From Hyphococcus sp. (lineage in GTDB: Bacteria; Pseudomonadota; Alphaproteobacteria; Caulobacterales; Parvularculaceae): a stretch of DNA of 64,000 nucleotides. Below are positions 9,248 to 17,552 of the stretch, one piece after another; position 1 is the first letter of the stretch, and every line of letters begins with the position of its first letter. Both the position numbers and the translations under genes were made by a program. Under the pieces are notes generated by a model. The model was not told the DNA's origin, made no database searches, and was given only the letters and a program-made list of their open reading frames with translations. Location of the stretch: contig JANQON010000003.1 of the NCBI GenBank assembly GCA_028289605.1, forward strand, positions 186,001 to 250,000, in the 5' to 3' direction.

Positions 9248-9751
9248 CTACGCGCTGCGCTCCGCCCAGGTCTCACGGGTGAGCCGCATCACCGCGCATT
9301 CATTACCTTCAAAGACCTGAACGCCCTCATGCGCGAAACCGAGGCGTTCGTAAAACCTTATAGCGCCCTTATTGTCGGTGAGCGGATCAAGTATCACCGC
9401 TTTCACGTTCGGCGAAGCGAAGCACCGGGCGAGCGCGAGACGCATCATCTCGCCGCCATATCCCTTGCCGAGATCGGCTTCATCGGCGACGAAAATGTCA
9501 AGCGCGCGCAAATTGTCTTCGACATCTCCCCAGTAATGGGTCTCTTCCCGGGCCGGGTCGATAATCTCAATATAGCCGACCGGTCGACCGTCGATCTCGG
9601 CGACGACCGGATCGTGCCAGTCTTCGTTAATGGTCAGTTCTTCGCGCCAGTCGGGAGGCTCTTCTGAACCAAAGCCCGCCTGCACATGAGGACGCCGGCG
9701 CCAGTCTTCGAGCATGGCGGCGTCTTCCAAAGTAGCGGGGCGAAGGATCAT
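9248..9751 (-). CDS. GNAT acetyltransferase, AAC(6')-like
   Basis: 167 aa from the ATG at 9751. The protein resembles aminoglycoside 6'-N-acetyltransferase/IucB-type GNATs: DWHDPVVAEIDGRPVGYIEI, THYWGD, DIFVADEADLGKGYGGEMM (acetyl-CoA loop) and NKGAIRFYERLGF. The open frame extends upstream to 9904, but that extension reads through a palindromic intergenic repeat and is not part of the gene. Aminoglycoside activity is not implied; chromosomal members often act on other amines. It is convergent with the preceding GNAT. Confidence 0.8.
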   Translation of the reverse strand: MILRPATLEDAAMLEDWRRRPHVQAGFGSEEPPDWREELTINEDWHDPVVAEIDGRPVGYIEIIDPAREETHYWGDVEDNLRALDIFVADEADLGKGYGGEMMRLALARCFASPNVKAVILDPLTDNKGAIRFYERLGFAHEGVQVFEGNECAVMRLTRETWAERSA

Positions 9752-9769
9752 GGTTCGAAGTCTAGTCTT

Positions 9770-9880
9770 CCGCTCATCCCGGCGAAAGCCGGGACCTCGA
9801 TCAACACGCCGCGGATTTGCCGAGAAAGACCCCGGCGTTCGCCGGGGTGAGCGGAAGAAAGCTTTCGCCGGGATGAGCGG
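9770..9880. repeat. REP-like palindromic repeat, family A copy 1
   Basis: Begins with CCGCTCATCCCGGCGAAAGC and ends with the complementary GCCGGGATGAGCGG, with an internal GCCGGGG/CCCCGGC hairpin. The same ends recur at 30036, 49275, 51314 and 55552. Extends a false open frame into the GNAT gene. Confidence 0.85.
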
Positions 9881-9891
9881 CATAGTAAGCA

Positions 9892-10830
9892 ATGTCGATG
9901 ACAACGCTGATCTACACGCACCCCGTTTTCGCCCGTCACGAAGTGCCTCCCGGCCATGTCGAACACAGCGGACGCTATGACGCTGTCGACAAGGCCCTGC
10001 ATTCGGGCGACTTCGCGCATCTCGAAAAACGCACGCCGCCGCCGGCGAGCGCGGACCAGATCGAGCGCGTACATCCGGAACGCTTTCGCCTCGTCGTTGA
10101 GGAAAGCGCGCCGGCCTCGGGACTGACTCAGATCGACGCCGACACCTTCATGGGGCGCTCGTCGCTCGAGGCGGCGTTGCGGGGCGCCGGCGGCGCGGTT
10201 GCGGCGACCGATGCAGTGTTCAAGGGCGAGGCGGCGAACGCGTTTGTGGCCTCGCGCCCGCCCGGCCACCACGCGGAGCCGGAACGGGCCATGGGCTTTT
10301 GCCTTTTTAACGGCGCCGCCGTCGCCGCCATGCACGCGCGCGCCGCGCATGACGCCCGCCGGGTCGCGGTTCTCGATTTCGACGTCCATCACGGCAACGG
10401 CACCGAGCGCGCTTTCTGGGACGATGAAAACGCGTTCTACGCGTCGTCGCACGAATGGCCGCAATATCCGGGCACGGGCCGCGAAACCGATCGCGGCGCT
10501 TTCGACAATATCGCCAACGCCCCGCTGGCGACCGGAACAGACAGCGACGGCTTTCGTCGCGCCTGGGGCGACACCCTGCTGCCGGCGCTGTCGGACTTCG
10601 ATCCCGATTTTATCGTGATTTCCGCGGGATTCGACGCCCACGGCGCCGACCCGCTGGGGGGCCTGCGGCTCACCGAGGCCGATTTCGCCTGGGTTACGGA
10701 TGAAATCGCCGCCGTCGCCCGGGACAAGGCGAAGGGCCGCCTGATCTCGATCCTTGAAGGGGGCTATGACTTGAGGGCCCTTGCCGACAGCGCTGCGGCC
10801 CATGTGGCGGCGCTGATGCGGGCGGCCTGA
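9892..10830 (+). CDS. Histone deacetylase-family (HDAC-fold) amidohydrolase
   Basis: 312 aa. The class II HDAC/acetoin-utilisation fold is complete: SRPPGHHAEP with the catalytic His pair (126-127), DFDVHHGNG (162-170) giving two zinc ligands, SAGFDAH with the third ligand Asp, and EGGYDL. Bacterial members deacetylate acetylpolyamines, small amides or protein lysines; the substrate cannot be told from sequence. ATG codons at 9892 and 9898 are both possible. It begins directly after the repeat at 9770-9880. Confidence 0.9.
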   Translation: MSMTTLIYTHPVFARHEVPPGHVEHSGRYDAVDKALHSGDFAHLEKRTPPPASADQIERVHPERFRLVVEESAPASGLTQIDADTFMGRSSLEAALRGAGGAVAATDAVFKGEAANAFVASRPPGHHAEPERAMGFCLFNGAAVAAMHARAAHDARRVAVLDFDVHHGNGTERAFWDDENAFYASSHEWPQYPGTGRETDRGAFDNIANAPLATGTDSDGFRRAWGDTLLPALSDFDPDFIVISAGFDAHGADPLGGLRLTEADFAWVTDEIAAVARDKAKGRLISILEGGYDLRALADSAAAHVAALMRAA

Positions 10831-10915
10831 CAACAGGCCCGGCGGCCGCGTCTTGATGCGAGCCTGAAAACCGCGCCATAACACGCATCGGTAAAGGGGC
10901 ATTCAGGCGACATCA

Positions 10916-11533
10916 ATGAAGGGCCGGATTATCACTGCGCGCCATGGGCGACCCGATCTCGCTCGTGATCTCACGATTACGGCCCGAGAATACGGCGACT
11001 GGTGGGCGCAATATGACAGGAGCGGCCTCGCCCCTGAAGAACGCCCGCCCGCAAGCCTGGTCGCCCTGGCGGACAGCGCCGAGACGGTGCTCTCCTCAAC
11101 CTTGCCCAGGGCAATCGAAACCGCCCGCCACGTCGCCGGCGACGACCGCGACATTCCCGCGGACGCAATCTTTGTCGAGGCGCCGCTGCCGCCGCCGCCG
11201 GCGCCGTCTTTTATCAAACTGCGTCCCGGCCAGTGGGGGGTCGTTTCGCGCACTTTCTGGTTCATGGGATTCGCGCCTGAAGGGGTTGAAAACCACTGGC
11301 AGACCTGGGCCCGGGTGCGCAGAGTTTCGGCCCGGCTCGCCGATCACGCGCTGGGCGGCGACGTGCTTCTCTGCGCCCACGGCTATCTCAACTGGATGCT
11401 CGATCAGCAGCTGCGCCGGGAAGGCTGGATTCTCGCCCAGCGCGACGGCGGCAATCACTACTGGTCCTGGCGCATCTATGAGCCGCCCAAAGCCTGGCGA
11501 GAAAACGTCGAGTCGCCGGCGGCGGCGGAGTAA
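10916..11533 (+). CDS. Histidine phosphatase family protein
   Basis: 205 aa. The phosphohistidine motif is ARHGRPD near the N-terminus, the Arg segment is SSTLPRAIETA, and the second catalytic His is in LLCAHGYLN. These are the signature residues of the phosphoglycerate mutase/SixA superfamily. The central Pro-rich insert (LPPPPAPSF) and the WHxSW-type tail are unusual, and the substrate is unknown. It stands alone, convergent with the membrane-anchored protein that follows. Confidence 0.82.
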   Translation: MKGRIITARHGRPDLARDLTITAREYGDWWAQYDRSGLAPEERPPASLVALADSAETVLSSTLPRAIETARHVAGDDRDIPADAIFVEAPLPPPPAPSFIKLRPGQWGVVSRTFWFMGFAPEGVENHWQTWARVRRVSARLADHALGGDVLLCAHGYLNWMLDQQLRREGWILAQRDGGNHYWSWRIYEPPKAWRENVESPAAAE

Positions 11534-11551
11534 AGACTTCCCGGTTCGGCC

Positions 11552-12169
11552 TTAATTCACATTCTCAATTTTTTCAAAATCGCGGACGCCCGCGCCGACA
11601 GGCAGACGATTATCATTCGTCGAGACGCCGATCCCCGGCGACCTCAGTGAGATATTCAGCACCGAGAATGTAGGCTCAGCGGCGACGAAGCGCGGCTCAT
11701 CCGCATCCAGCGATTTCAATTCATCGGGCGCGACGAAAAAACCAAACAGGGCCCAGGCGTCATTGCGATTGACAAGATTAAGCTCGTAACTTGCAGCGCC
11801 CTTCTCGTGTTCGGCGCGCGCGGTGCATGTCGCCTGCACGACTTTGCCCTCATCAGTCGATACATGGTAATTGACGATCAGGCAGTCGGCGCTTGTCGCC
11901 TCCGTCAATGCGCCGAGTTGATTGTCGCCGAAGGCCATCAACGCATTGAGCGCGTCGTCGGGCATCTCCGTCATCAACTCCGGCGCTGCGCGTCGGCGCA
12001 GGGCGTCGGCGTCCCAATCCGTCGCGATTTCCACGATGGATTCATCGGCGTATTGCGTCGCATCAGCGATCAGCGGTTTGAGTTGATTGAGGCCCGTGGC
12101 GATGAGAATGACGCCGACAAGAATAACGAAGATTGCTGCGCCGCCGATAATGGCGAGAATGGTTTTCAC
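11552..12169 (-). CDS. Hypothetical membrane-anchored protein
   Basis: 205 aa from GTG at 12169, chosen because GGGAGGGC lies just upstream and the protein then opens with a single N-terminal membrane segment (about residues 3-26). The rest is predicted to be outside the cytoplasm, with one DCLIVNYHVS...ATCTA Cys pair that may form a disulfide. A longer frame to 12283 lacks a ribosome site. Not recognised as a named family. It is divergent from the DUF3291 gene. Confidence 0.6.
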   Translation of the reverse strand: MKTILAIIGGAAIFVILVGVILIATGLNQLKPLIADATQYADESIVEIATDWDADALRRRAAPELMTEMPDDALNALMAFGDNQLGALTEATSADCLIVNYHVSTDEGKVVQATCTARAEHEKGAASYELNLVNRNDAWALFGFFVAPDELKSLDADEPRFVAAEPTFSVLNISLRSPGIGVSTNDNRLPVGAGVRDFEKIENVN

Positions 12170-12324
12170 AGAACGCCCTCCCACTGGTGTCCCCGACGCG
12201 CCCAGTATCGGCCAAATAGACAGTTGCTTCAAGCCTCCGGCGGGCCCCTGAGTCCTGGCAAAGCGCGGAATGCGCCCCCGCATTCGGTGTGACGCGGCGC
12301 CTGGCTTGTGATAGGCTTGGGTCC

Positions 12325-12807
12325 ATGTCTTATCATCTTGCTCAAATCAATATCGCCCGGTTTCGTCTGCCTGCGGATGATCCGGCGAACGCAGACTTCG
12401 TCAACGCCATCGAGGCGGTCAACGCCGCCGCCGACGCACAGGCAGGTTTTGTCTGGCGCCTGCAGGGAGACGGCGCCGGCGCGCTCGATATACAGGCCTA
12501 TGACGATCCCAACATCGTCATCAATATGTCGGTCTGGGAAAGCCTCGACCAGCTTGCGGCTTTCGCTTATCGCCACAATACGCATCGCAAGATCATGCGC
12601 CGCCGCCGCGAATGGTTTGAAGAGATGGCGTTCTATCTCGCCCTGTGGTGGATCGAGGCCGGAACGACCCCGACCGTCGAAGAGGGGGGCCGCCGCATTG
12701 AATTGATCAAGGAACGGGGCCCCGGACCGGACGCGTTTACGTTCAAGACGCCGTTTCCGCCGCCGGGCGGCGCGAAGATCGCTCCCGTGCTTGACGAATG
12801 CGCCTGA
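12325..12807 (+). CDS. DUF3291 domain-containing protein
   Basis: 160 aa. The start MSYHLAQINIAR, the WRLQGDG segment, MSVWESLDQLAAFAY and the HRKIMRRRREWF...LALWWIEAG core match the DUF3291 family, which has a dimeric alpha-beta-barrel-like fold. Function is unknown in the family, although a monooxygenase-like role is often suggested by fold. The ATG at 12325 fits the family start. xseB follows 19 nt downstream. Confidence 0.8.
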   Translation: MSYHLAQINIARFRLPADDPANADFVNAIEAVNAAADAQAGFVWRLQGDGAGALDIQAYDDPNIVINMSVWESLDQLAAFAYRHNTHRKIMRRRREWFEEMAFYLALWWIEAGTTPTVEEGGRRIELIKERGPGPDAFTFKTPFPPPGGAKIAPVLDECA

Positions 12808-12826
12808 CGCAGGCGAAACAGCATCT

Positions 12827-13084
12827 ATGGCCAAGAAACCTGCATCCGCTGACGGCGATATCGCCGCCCTGTCCTTTGAAAAGGCGCTCGCCGAGCTTGA
12901 AGAGATTGTCGCCAAGCTTGAAAGCGGCAAAGCCGAGCTTGAAGATTCAATCGCGCTCTATGAACGCGGCGCCAAGCTGAAAGCGCATTGCGAGGCCAAG
13001 CTGAAAGCCGCCCAGGAAAAAATCGAAAAGATTGTCGTCGGCAACGACGGCAAGCCGTCTGCGAAGCCGGCGAGTTTCGACTGA
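12827..13084 (+). CDS. xseB: Exodeoxyribonuclease VII small subunit
   Basis: 85 aa. The core LSFEKALAELEEIVAKLESG...LEDSIALYERGAKL is diagnostic of XseB, the small helical subunit that coats the large XseA subunit of the ExoVII single-strand nuclease. The ATG at 12827 gives the usual N-terminus; an in-frame TTG at 12791 overlaps the DUF3291 gene and is less likely. xseA is not in the window. Confidence 0.92.
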   Translation: MAKKPASADGDIAALSFEKALAELEEIVAKLESGKAELEDSIALYERGAKLKAHCEAKLKAAQEKIEKIVVGNDGKPSAKPASFD

Positions 13085-13104
13085 TCCGGGCGGCGTCGGC
13101 GGGG

Positions 13105-13404
13105 CTACGCGTTTGGCAGTCCTTCGATCAGGACGCCGTTGCACGTCACTGCGGACAGGCGCAGTTTTTTCAGCGGCGCATATTCGTCCGACGCGTACCA
13201 GGCCTTGGCCTTATCAACCGAGGGAAATTCGATGATGACCGGATAGGTCGGTCGCCATTCGCCTTCCAGTGCCTCGGCCGCGCCGCCGACGCATCGATAT
13301 TCGCCGCCATAATGCGCGACAATGGGCGCGACGCGTTCGGCGTATTCTGCAAGAGCGTCAGGATTGCGAACCTCGAGATTGTCGAAAAAGAAAAACGCAG
13401 TCAT
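13105..13404 (-). CDS. DUF1330 domain-containing protein
   Basis: 99 aa, a dimeric ferredoxin-like fold family. FFFDNLEVRNPDALAEY, IIEFPSVDKAKAWYASDEYA match the conserved DUF1330 strand-helix pattern. AAGGGAG lies 7 nt before the ATG. It is the last gene of a three-gene minus-strand operon (14234 to 13105) with a 12-nt gap to the redoxin gene. Function is not established. A second member occurs at 39012-39329. Confidence 0.85.
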   Translation of the reverse strand: MTAFFFFDNLEVRNPDALAEYAERVAPIVAHYGGEYRCVGGAAEALEGEWRPTYPVIIEFPSVDKAKAWYASDEYAPLKKLRLSAVTCNGVLIEGLPNA

Positions 13405-13416
13405 CGATAACTCCCT

Positions 13417-13974
13417 TCAAGGTTGCGCGTTCGGTATGGCGCAGGCCGCGTCGTCGCAGCCTGCGGCATGCGGGTCAGGAGCGCGCTCGTCGAACGTCGC
13501 GCCCGCGCCTTCGCGCATCAGCGACATGATCTCTGCGCCCAGTATCAAATCACGTTCAAGGCCGAATGTCTGCTTGCGCAGGCGACCCTCTCGGTCGATC
13601 AGCAAAAGGCTCGGGGTGCCCTGCAGGTTATAGGCCCGCATCGTTTTGGGCGGTCCGCCGTTCGGCGAAGGAGCGTCGACGCCGACCGGGAACCGGATCT
13701 TGTATTCGTGCAGAAATGCTTCCAGCGCGGCGTTCCCGCCCTGGGCCTCATGATGTTCAAACACCGTATGCAGACCAATCACGGCGACATCGTCCCGTGA
13801 GAATGTCTCGAAAACGCGGTTGGCGAGGGGCAGGCCGTGGGACACGCAGCCCGGGCACAGCATCTGGAACGCTTCGATCAAGACGACCTTGCCGCGCAGC
13901 GCATCGAGGGTAATCGGGCCGTCGGTGTTGAACCAATGGGTGGTCTCAAGGGGCGCCGCCAGCTTCGGCTTCAT
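13417..13974 (-). CDS. Thioredoxin-fold redoxin (AhpC/TSA or TlpA-like)
   Basis: 185 aa. The active site LCPGC (C40-x-x-C43) follows VVLIEAFQM, and LQGTPSLLLIDREG is the cis-Pro loop of the thioredoxin fold. There is no signal peptide, so it should be cytoplasmic, unlike TlpA. A C-terminal tail with two more Cys (AAGCDDAAC) could bind metal or relay electrons. The ATG at 13974 overlaps the stop of the upstream gene as ATGA, with GAGGAG upstream, which shows translational coupling. Confidence 0.82.
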   Translation of the reverse strand: MKPKLAAPLETTHWFNTDGPITLDALRGKVVLIEAFQMLCPGCVSHGLPLANRVFETFSRDDVAVIGLHTVFEHHEAQGGNAALEAFLHEYKIRFPVGVDAPSPNGGPPKTMRAYNLQGTPSLLLIDREGRLRKQTFGLERDLILGAEIMSLMREGAGATFDERAPDPHAAGCDDAACAIPNAQP

Positions 13975-14234
13975 TGTTCGTCTCCTCTTTCTTCTTCGCG
14001 CCACCAATTGTTGGCGGCGGCGACGGTTTGGAAATGCGCGGCGATCACGTGACTCGCAGAGGTCAGGCTGTCAGGGTCGTTTGCGTATTTCGGGCGCAGT
14101 TTTTTCAAAACCGCCATATCCGGCTGCGTCGCCTTCACGCCTAAGCGCGCTAGTTTGATCGCAAGCGCGAAGCCACTCTTAGGACTGTCCGTCATGAGGC
14201 TTTCCGGAAAATCCGGCAAGTTGAGTTCGCTCAT
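13971..14234 (-). CDS. Hypothetical protein, first gene of redoxin operon
   Basis: 87 aa, soluble, not recognised. AGGAGA lies 8 nt before the ATG. Helical text (SGFALAIKLARLGV, AVLKKLRPKY) and the ANNWWREEE tail suggest a small helical protein. Its stop overlaps the start of the thioredoxin-fold gene, so the two are expected to be made together. Confidence 0.6.
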   Translation of the reverse strand: MSELNLPDFPESLMTDSPKSGFALAIKLARLGVKATQPDMAVLKKLRPKYANDPDSLTSASHVIAAHFQTVAAANNWWREEERGDEQ

Positions 14235-14262
14235 CCGATATCTCCTTATGCTAATGAGACAT

Positions 14263-14297
14263 CAGCGCCGCGCGTTTGCTGTCGGTGCGCGGCGCTG
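14263..14297. terminator. Stem-loop between the secreted-protein gene and the redoxin operon
   Basis: A perfect 11-bp stem (CAGCGCCGCGC / GCGCGGCGCTG) with a 13-nt loop, just past the stop of the secreted protein at 14310. There is no T-run after it on the minus strand, so it may be an attenuator or a weak terminator. Confidence 0.45.
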
Positions 14298-14309
14298 TTT
14301 GGGTACTGA

Positions 14310-15038
14310 TCATTCCTCCGCCATTACGCGGCCCGGCAGCGACAGATCGCCGGATCCGATATCGTGAACGCCGGTAACGCAGAGCAGGGGCGTATCGCCG
14401 TCTTCATTGACCTGCAATTCGGCGGTGACCGCGTCAAAGGACGCGTTTTCGGCGCCGGCGACCGGCACAGTGATGCGCGCGGTCCGGCCGTCAAGGATCG
14501 GGCTCATGCCCGGGCTGTCGAGGGCGATTGGCAAATAGGGCGCGGTTGCAGGCAGCAAATCCTGGCCCGGCGATACGTCGCGAACCTTCAGCCCTGCGCC
14601 GCAACGGTCGTCTTCGACGAGGACGACCCAGTGGGAATGCCAGTCGGCGCCGTCATTGGCCGGGTCGCCATCCTGGTTTTCGTCAAAAAGCGGCGTGTCG
14701 TCGAAATCCGGATGGGCCGTGATCGCCAGCGCGAGAATGCCGGACCCCTGGTCGAAGCCGACTGTCGAAGGATCGAGACTGGTCGGCCAGACATAGGATT
14801 CGACTTTGGCGCCGTTGAGCTGTCCGACCGGCGTCGGTTTGACGCTGCCGGCGACGCCCGCGACCTCCATGGCGAAGGTGGTAAGGCGGCCGTCGGTCGT
14901 TGCCCCGGCGGTGGTGATGTCAAAGGCGGGCCTCGTGTCCGGATTGACCGGACTTTCCACGGGATGGGCGTTAGCGGCGAGGTGAGCGTTGGCGGCGCCG
15001 GCCAATGCAATGCTGAGCGCCAGTGCTTTCAGTTTCAT
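14310..15038 (-). CDS. Secreted hypothetical protein
   Basis: 242 aa from ATG at 15038 (GGAGAG upstream). The first 20 residues are a Sec signal peptide (MKLKALALSIALAGAANA). The mature part is acidic and predicted beta-rich, with FDENQDGDPANDGADWHSHW (an Asp-rich loop followed by HSHW) and VVLVEDDRCGAGLKV. The Asp/His pattern could bind a metal ion, but this is only inference. It is divergent from a Cys-rich MarR regulator, separated by 94 nt containing direct repeats, which suggests regulation by it. Confidence 0.65.
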   Translation of the reverse strand: MKLKALALSIALAGAANAHLAANAHPVESPVNPDTRPAFDITTAGATTDGRLTTFAMEVAGVAGSVKPTPVGQLNGAKVESYVWPTSLDPSTVGFDQGSGILALAITAHPDFDDTPLFDENQDGDPANDGADWHSHWVVLVEDDRCGAGLKVRDVSPGQDLLPATAPYLPIALDSPGMSPILDGRTARITVPVAGAENASFDAVTAELQVNEDGDTPLLCVTGVHDIGSGDLSLPGRVMAEE

Positions 15039-15058
15039 GGGTCTCTCCAATAGTAGCG

Positions 15059-15122
15059 AGTCGATACCATGTGCCATATACGCTCTTTTTCAACGGTTGC
15101 AAGAAAAGTTTTTAGTCGATAC
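15059..15122. promoter_or_regulatory. Direct repeats AGTCGATAC in the divergent MarR promoter region
   Basis: AGTCGATAC occurs at 15059-15067 and 15114-15122, 55 nt apart (about five helical turns), flanking the intergenic region between the secreted protein and the MarR gene. Possible regulator binding sites; inferred. Confidence 0.45.
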
Positions 15123-15132
15123 TATCTTTCTG

Positions 15133-15690
15133 ATGACGGAGCCTGAACGAATCGCGGCGCTATTGGAGCGTCTTGGCCGAATTCTCCAGAACGAAGCCCA
15201 TGCGGACGATCTAAAACCCGCCCAATGGGAGGCGTTGCGTTATCTTGCCCGCGCCAACCGGTTTTCGCGCCGGCCGAGCGCGGTGACCGCCTATCTCGGC
15301 GTCACAAAGGGTACGGTTTCACAGACCCTCAACGCCCTTGAGCGCAAAGGACTCATCGCCAAAAAAGCCGCGGGCGCCGACCGGCGCAACGTGTCAATTG
15401 AAATCACGCGCAAGGGCCGGGCGCTGTTAAAGGGCGATCCTCTCTTTGCGATGGAAGCTGCGGCCCGGACGCTTCCTGCGAAATCCGCCCAATCCGTCGA
15501 AGCGGGGCTTGCGGCCATCCTCACTGAGACACTGCGTCGCCGCGGCGGTCACCCCTTCGGCGCCTGCCGCACCTGCAGACACTTCCGCAAAAACGCAAAA
15601 GCGGGCGATCCGCATTACTGCGCCTTGCTGGACGAGCCCCTGTCGGCGCCGGACGGCGACATGATCTGCGTTGAACAGGAACCGGCGTGA
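15133..15690 (+). CDS. MarR-family regulator with C-terminal cysteine cluster
   Basis: 185 aa. Winged helix at about residues 30-100 (WEALRYLARANRF, TKGTVSQTLNALERKGLI, RRNVSIEITRKGRALL). Beyond the usual MarR dimer helix, the C-terminus carries four Cys (C145, C148, C163, C179) in a CRTCRHF...HYCALLDEPL...MICVE pattern, a probable zinc or Fe-S site. The ATG at 15133 is used because the longer frame lacks a start near a ribosome site. It is divergent from a secreted protein and may sense metal or redox state. Confidence 0.8.
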   Translation: MTEPERIAALLERLGRILQNEAHADDLKPAQWEALRYLARANRFSRRPSAVTAYLGVTKGTVSQTLNALERKGLIAKKAAGADRRNVSIEITRKGRALLKGDPLFAMEAAARTLPAKSAQSVEAGLAAILTETLRRRGGHPFGACRTCRHFRKNAKAGDPHYCALLDEPLSAPDGDMICVEQEPA

Positions 15691-15721
15691 GGATCGGGGG
15701 GAAGACTGCGATTGGACTCAG

Positions 15722-16579
15722 TCAGCCGTCACTTTCCGGCGCGCAGGACAGGCGCAGTTGAAAGGGGCCTTGCGTCCGTTCGGCGTTGGCGAGGGTTTTG
15801 CGCGCCAGTCCATACGACTCGCCGTCAATAAATCGGCGGTGCGCCATGGTTTTCCCTTGCCACACCCGCTGCGCCCCCTCCATGGGCGCAGACGCGCCAT
15901 AGAATTTGAACTCACGCGACAGCGCGCGCTGCGCAGAGGCGACGGTTGTCTTTGGCGGCGCTTTTTCGAAGCGCTGTCGGCGTTCGCCCGCGCCGGCCGG
16001 CCGGTCGGCTTCCAGGTAGTACGTGACGGCGACAGGGCACTCATTCACGAGTTCCACCGGCCGGCCGCTGACCATCAGGGCGGCGACTTCGTCGCCGAAG
16101 GCATCGGCGTCGCGCTCCATCCAGATTTTGTCCGCGGCGTAGCCTTCGCTTTGGCAGTACGCTTCACCAAATGCGGCCTTTTTCTCCTGATGCTGAAGAT
16201 AGTGCTTCATTTCATGGGCGAGGGTGATGGTGAGCGCGAGACCGCGCTCCTTTGACCCGTAGCCCCGGTCCAGAAGGATGATATCGCGCGCGCATGAAAT
16301 GGTCGCCGCCGGTCCGCGCGCTGCGCGCAAGCCGCAATAGCCGATGTCGACGTTTCCAAATTCGCTCTCGGAAAAAACCCCCAAATCGATCAACGCGTCC
16401 GCAGCGTTTGCGATGTGTTTGTCATAGTCGCCGAACGGGCGCGCATGCGCGTCGCAAGCGTCGAGCAACTCTTGGGGAAGAAGATCAGCGGCGAAGTACT
16501 GCGCCGTCGCCGGCCGCGACAGACTCATGTGCAAAGCCGTCAAGAGACCCAGCGCAGATACCAGCCATCGTCGTGTCAT
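15722..16579 (-). CDS. Secreted HExxH-type (zincin-like) metallopeptidase homologue
   Basis: 285 aa from ATG at 16579; an upstream ATG at 16633, 3 nt after the stop of the hydroxylase gene, is an alternative. The N-terminus is a signal peptide (LVSALGLLTALHMSL...ATAQ). TITLAHEMKHYLQHQ (HEMKH at 122-126) plus downstream ERDADAFG (155-162) match the gluzincin pattern HExxH...E/D-x-DA used in DUF4157-like proteins. Six or more Cys suggest disulfides. Peptidase activity is plausible but unproven. Lies directly downstream of a fatty acid hydroxylase gene on the same strand. Confidence 0.65.
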   Translation of the reverse strand: MTRRWLVSALGLLTALHMSLSRPATAQYFAADLLPQELLDACDAHARPFGDYDKHIANAADALIDLGVFSESEFGNVDIGYCGLRAARGPAATISCARDIILLDRGYGSKERGLALTITLAHEMKHYLQHQEKKAAFGEAYCQSEGYAADKIWMERDADAFGDEVAALMVSGRPVELVNECPVAVTYYLEADRPAGAGERRQRFEKAPPKTTVASAQRALSREFKFYGASAPMEGAQRVWQGKTMAHRRFIDGESYGLARKTLANAERTQGPFQLRLSCAPESDG

Positions 16580-16636
16580 CGACACTATGGTAAGCGCGCC
16601 TGCGGCGCGTGTCATTCGGGCTTTGAAACCCATCCC

Positions 16637-17392
16637 TTACGCTGCGCCCGCCGGCTCTTGGCGCGGTTCGGCCAGTCCGCGGTCGGTGCCGAACCAATGA
16701 TCCCAGTAACGGAAATAGAGCCCGTAGTTAGCCTGATAGTCGGCGTGGTGAACATTATGATGGCTGGCCGTGATCAGCGACCGACCGAGCGGGCTGTCGA
16801 GCCAGCGTCGTGGAATGATCTCCCAGCCGGCGTGATTGGCGACGCTGCAATAGGTCATGATCGCCAGCAGCGCCATCACTGCGCCGATATGAATGGGAAT
16901 GAAAAACGCCGCCGCCGGCAACAGCCAGGCGGAAATGATCGCCTCCCACGGATGAAAGGAAAACGCCGCCCAGGGGGTCGGCTGGCGCGATCGGTGATGG
17001 GCGAGATGGGTCGCGCGAAACAGCTTCGGATGGTGCATCGCGCGATGAGTCCAGTAAAAATAAGCGTCCTGAATCACCAGGTAAATCAAGATGCTGACCG
17101 GGATATAGAGCCACCCCCACAGTCCGCCGACATCGGTATAGATCGCCGTTCCGCCGGCCATGAACGCTTCCAGCGTGACCGCGGCCGGGGCGGCGTAGAT
17201 GGCCGACGACAGCAAAGACATCTTGATTTCGTGGCGCACCACCGCCGGATCGGGATCGCGATCGGCGAGGCGCTGCGCCCGGACCTTGTGTTCCGGCCGG
17301 CCCCACAACAAAACATAAAACAGGCCGGCGACGGCAAAATAGCGCGCCCATATGATCGCCGTCAGGTAGAGATAGGTCGCCGCCAGTTCCAC
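16637..17392 (-). CDS. Fatty acid hydroxylase / sterol desaturase superfamily protein
   Basis: 251 aa membrane di-iron enzyme. His motifs HRAMHH, HLAHHRS and HHNVHH are the eight-histidine signature of the superfamily, with four to five membrane helices. GTG at 17392 with GAGGCG upstream. The substrate may be a fatty acid, carotenoid or hopanoid lipid. It has no close sequence link to the other desaturase at 28542-29420. The following HEMKH gene starts within 60 nt. Confidence 0.88.
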   Translation of the reverse strand: MELAATYLYLTAIIWARYFAVAGLFYVLLWGRPEHKVRAQRLADRDPDPAVVRHEIKMSLLSSAIYAAPAAVTLEAFMAGGTAIYTDVGGLWGWLYIPVSILIYLVIQDAYFYWTHRAMHHPKLFRATHLAHHRSRQPTPWAAFSFHPWEAIISAWLLPAAAFFIPIHIGAVMALLAIMTYCSVANHAGWEIIPRRWLDSPLGRSLITASHHNVHHADYQANYGLYFRYWDHWFGTDRGLAEPRQEPAGAA

Positions 17393-17552
17393 ATTCGCCT
17401 CGACGCGTCGCCCCGCGGCCCCAGCGCCCAGGCGTTAGACATGGCCAGGCGCTGTTCATTGAAAACGAGCGCCGGCCTCCTTTCCTTATAGCCGATAACG
17501 CCTTTCCCGCCAGCGGCGCGACCAGCCGGCAAACCGCGCCTCCCTGGCCCGC

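Noticed and set aside
9752-9904. 51-residue N-terminal extension of the AAC(6')-like GNAT
   Set aside because: Encoded by a palindromic repeat; the family start is at 9751.
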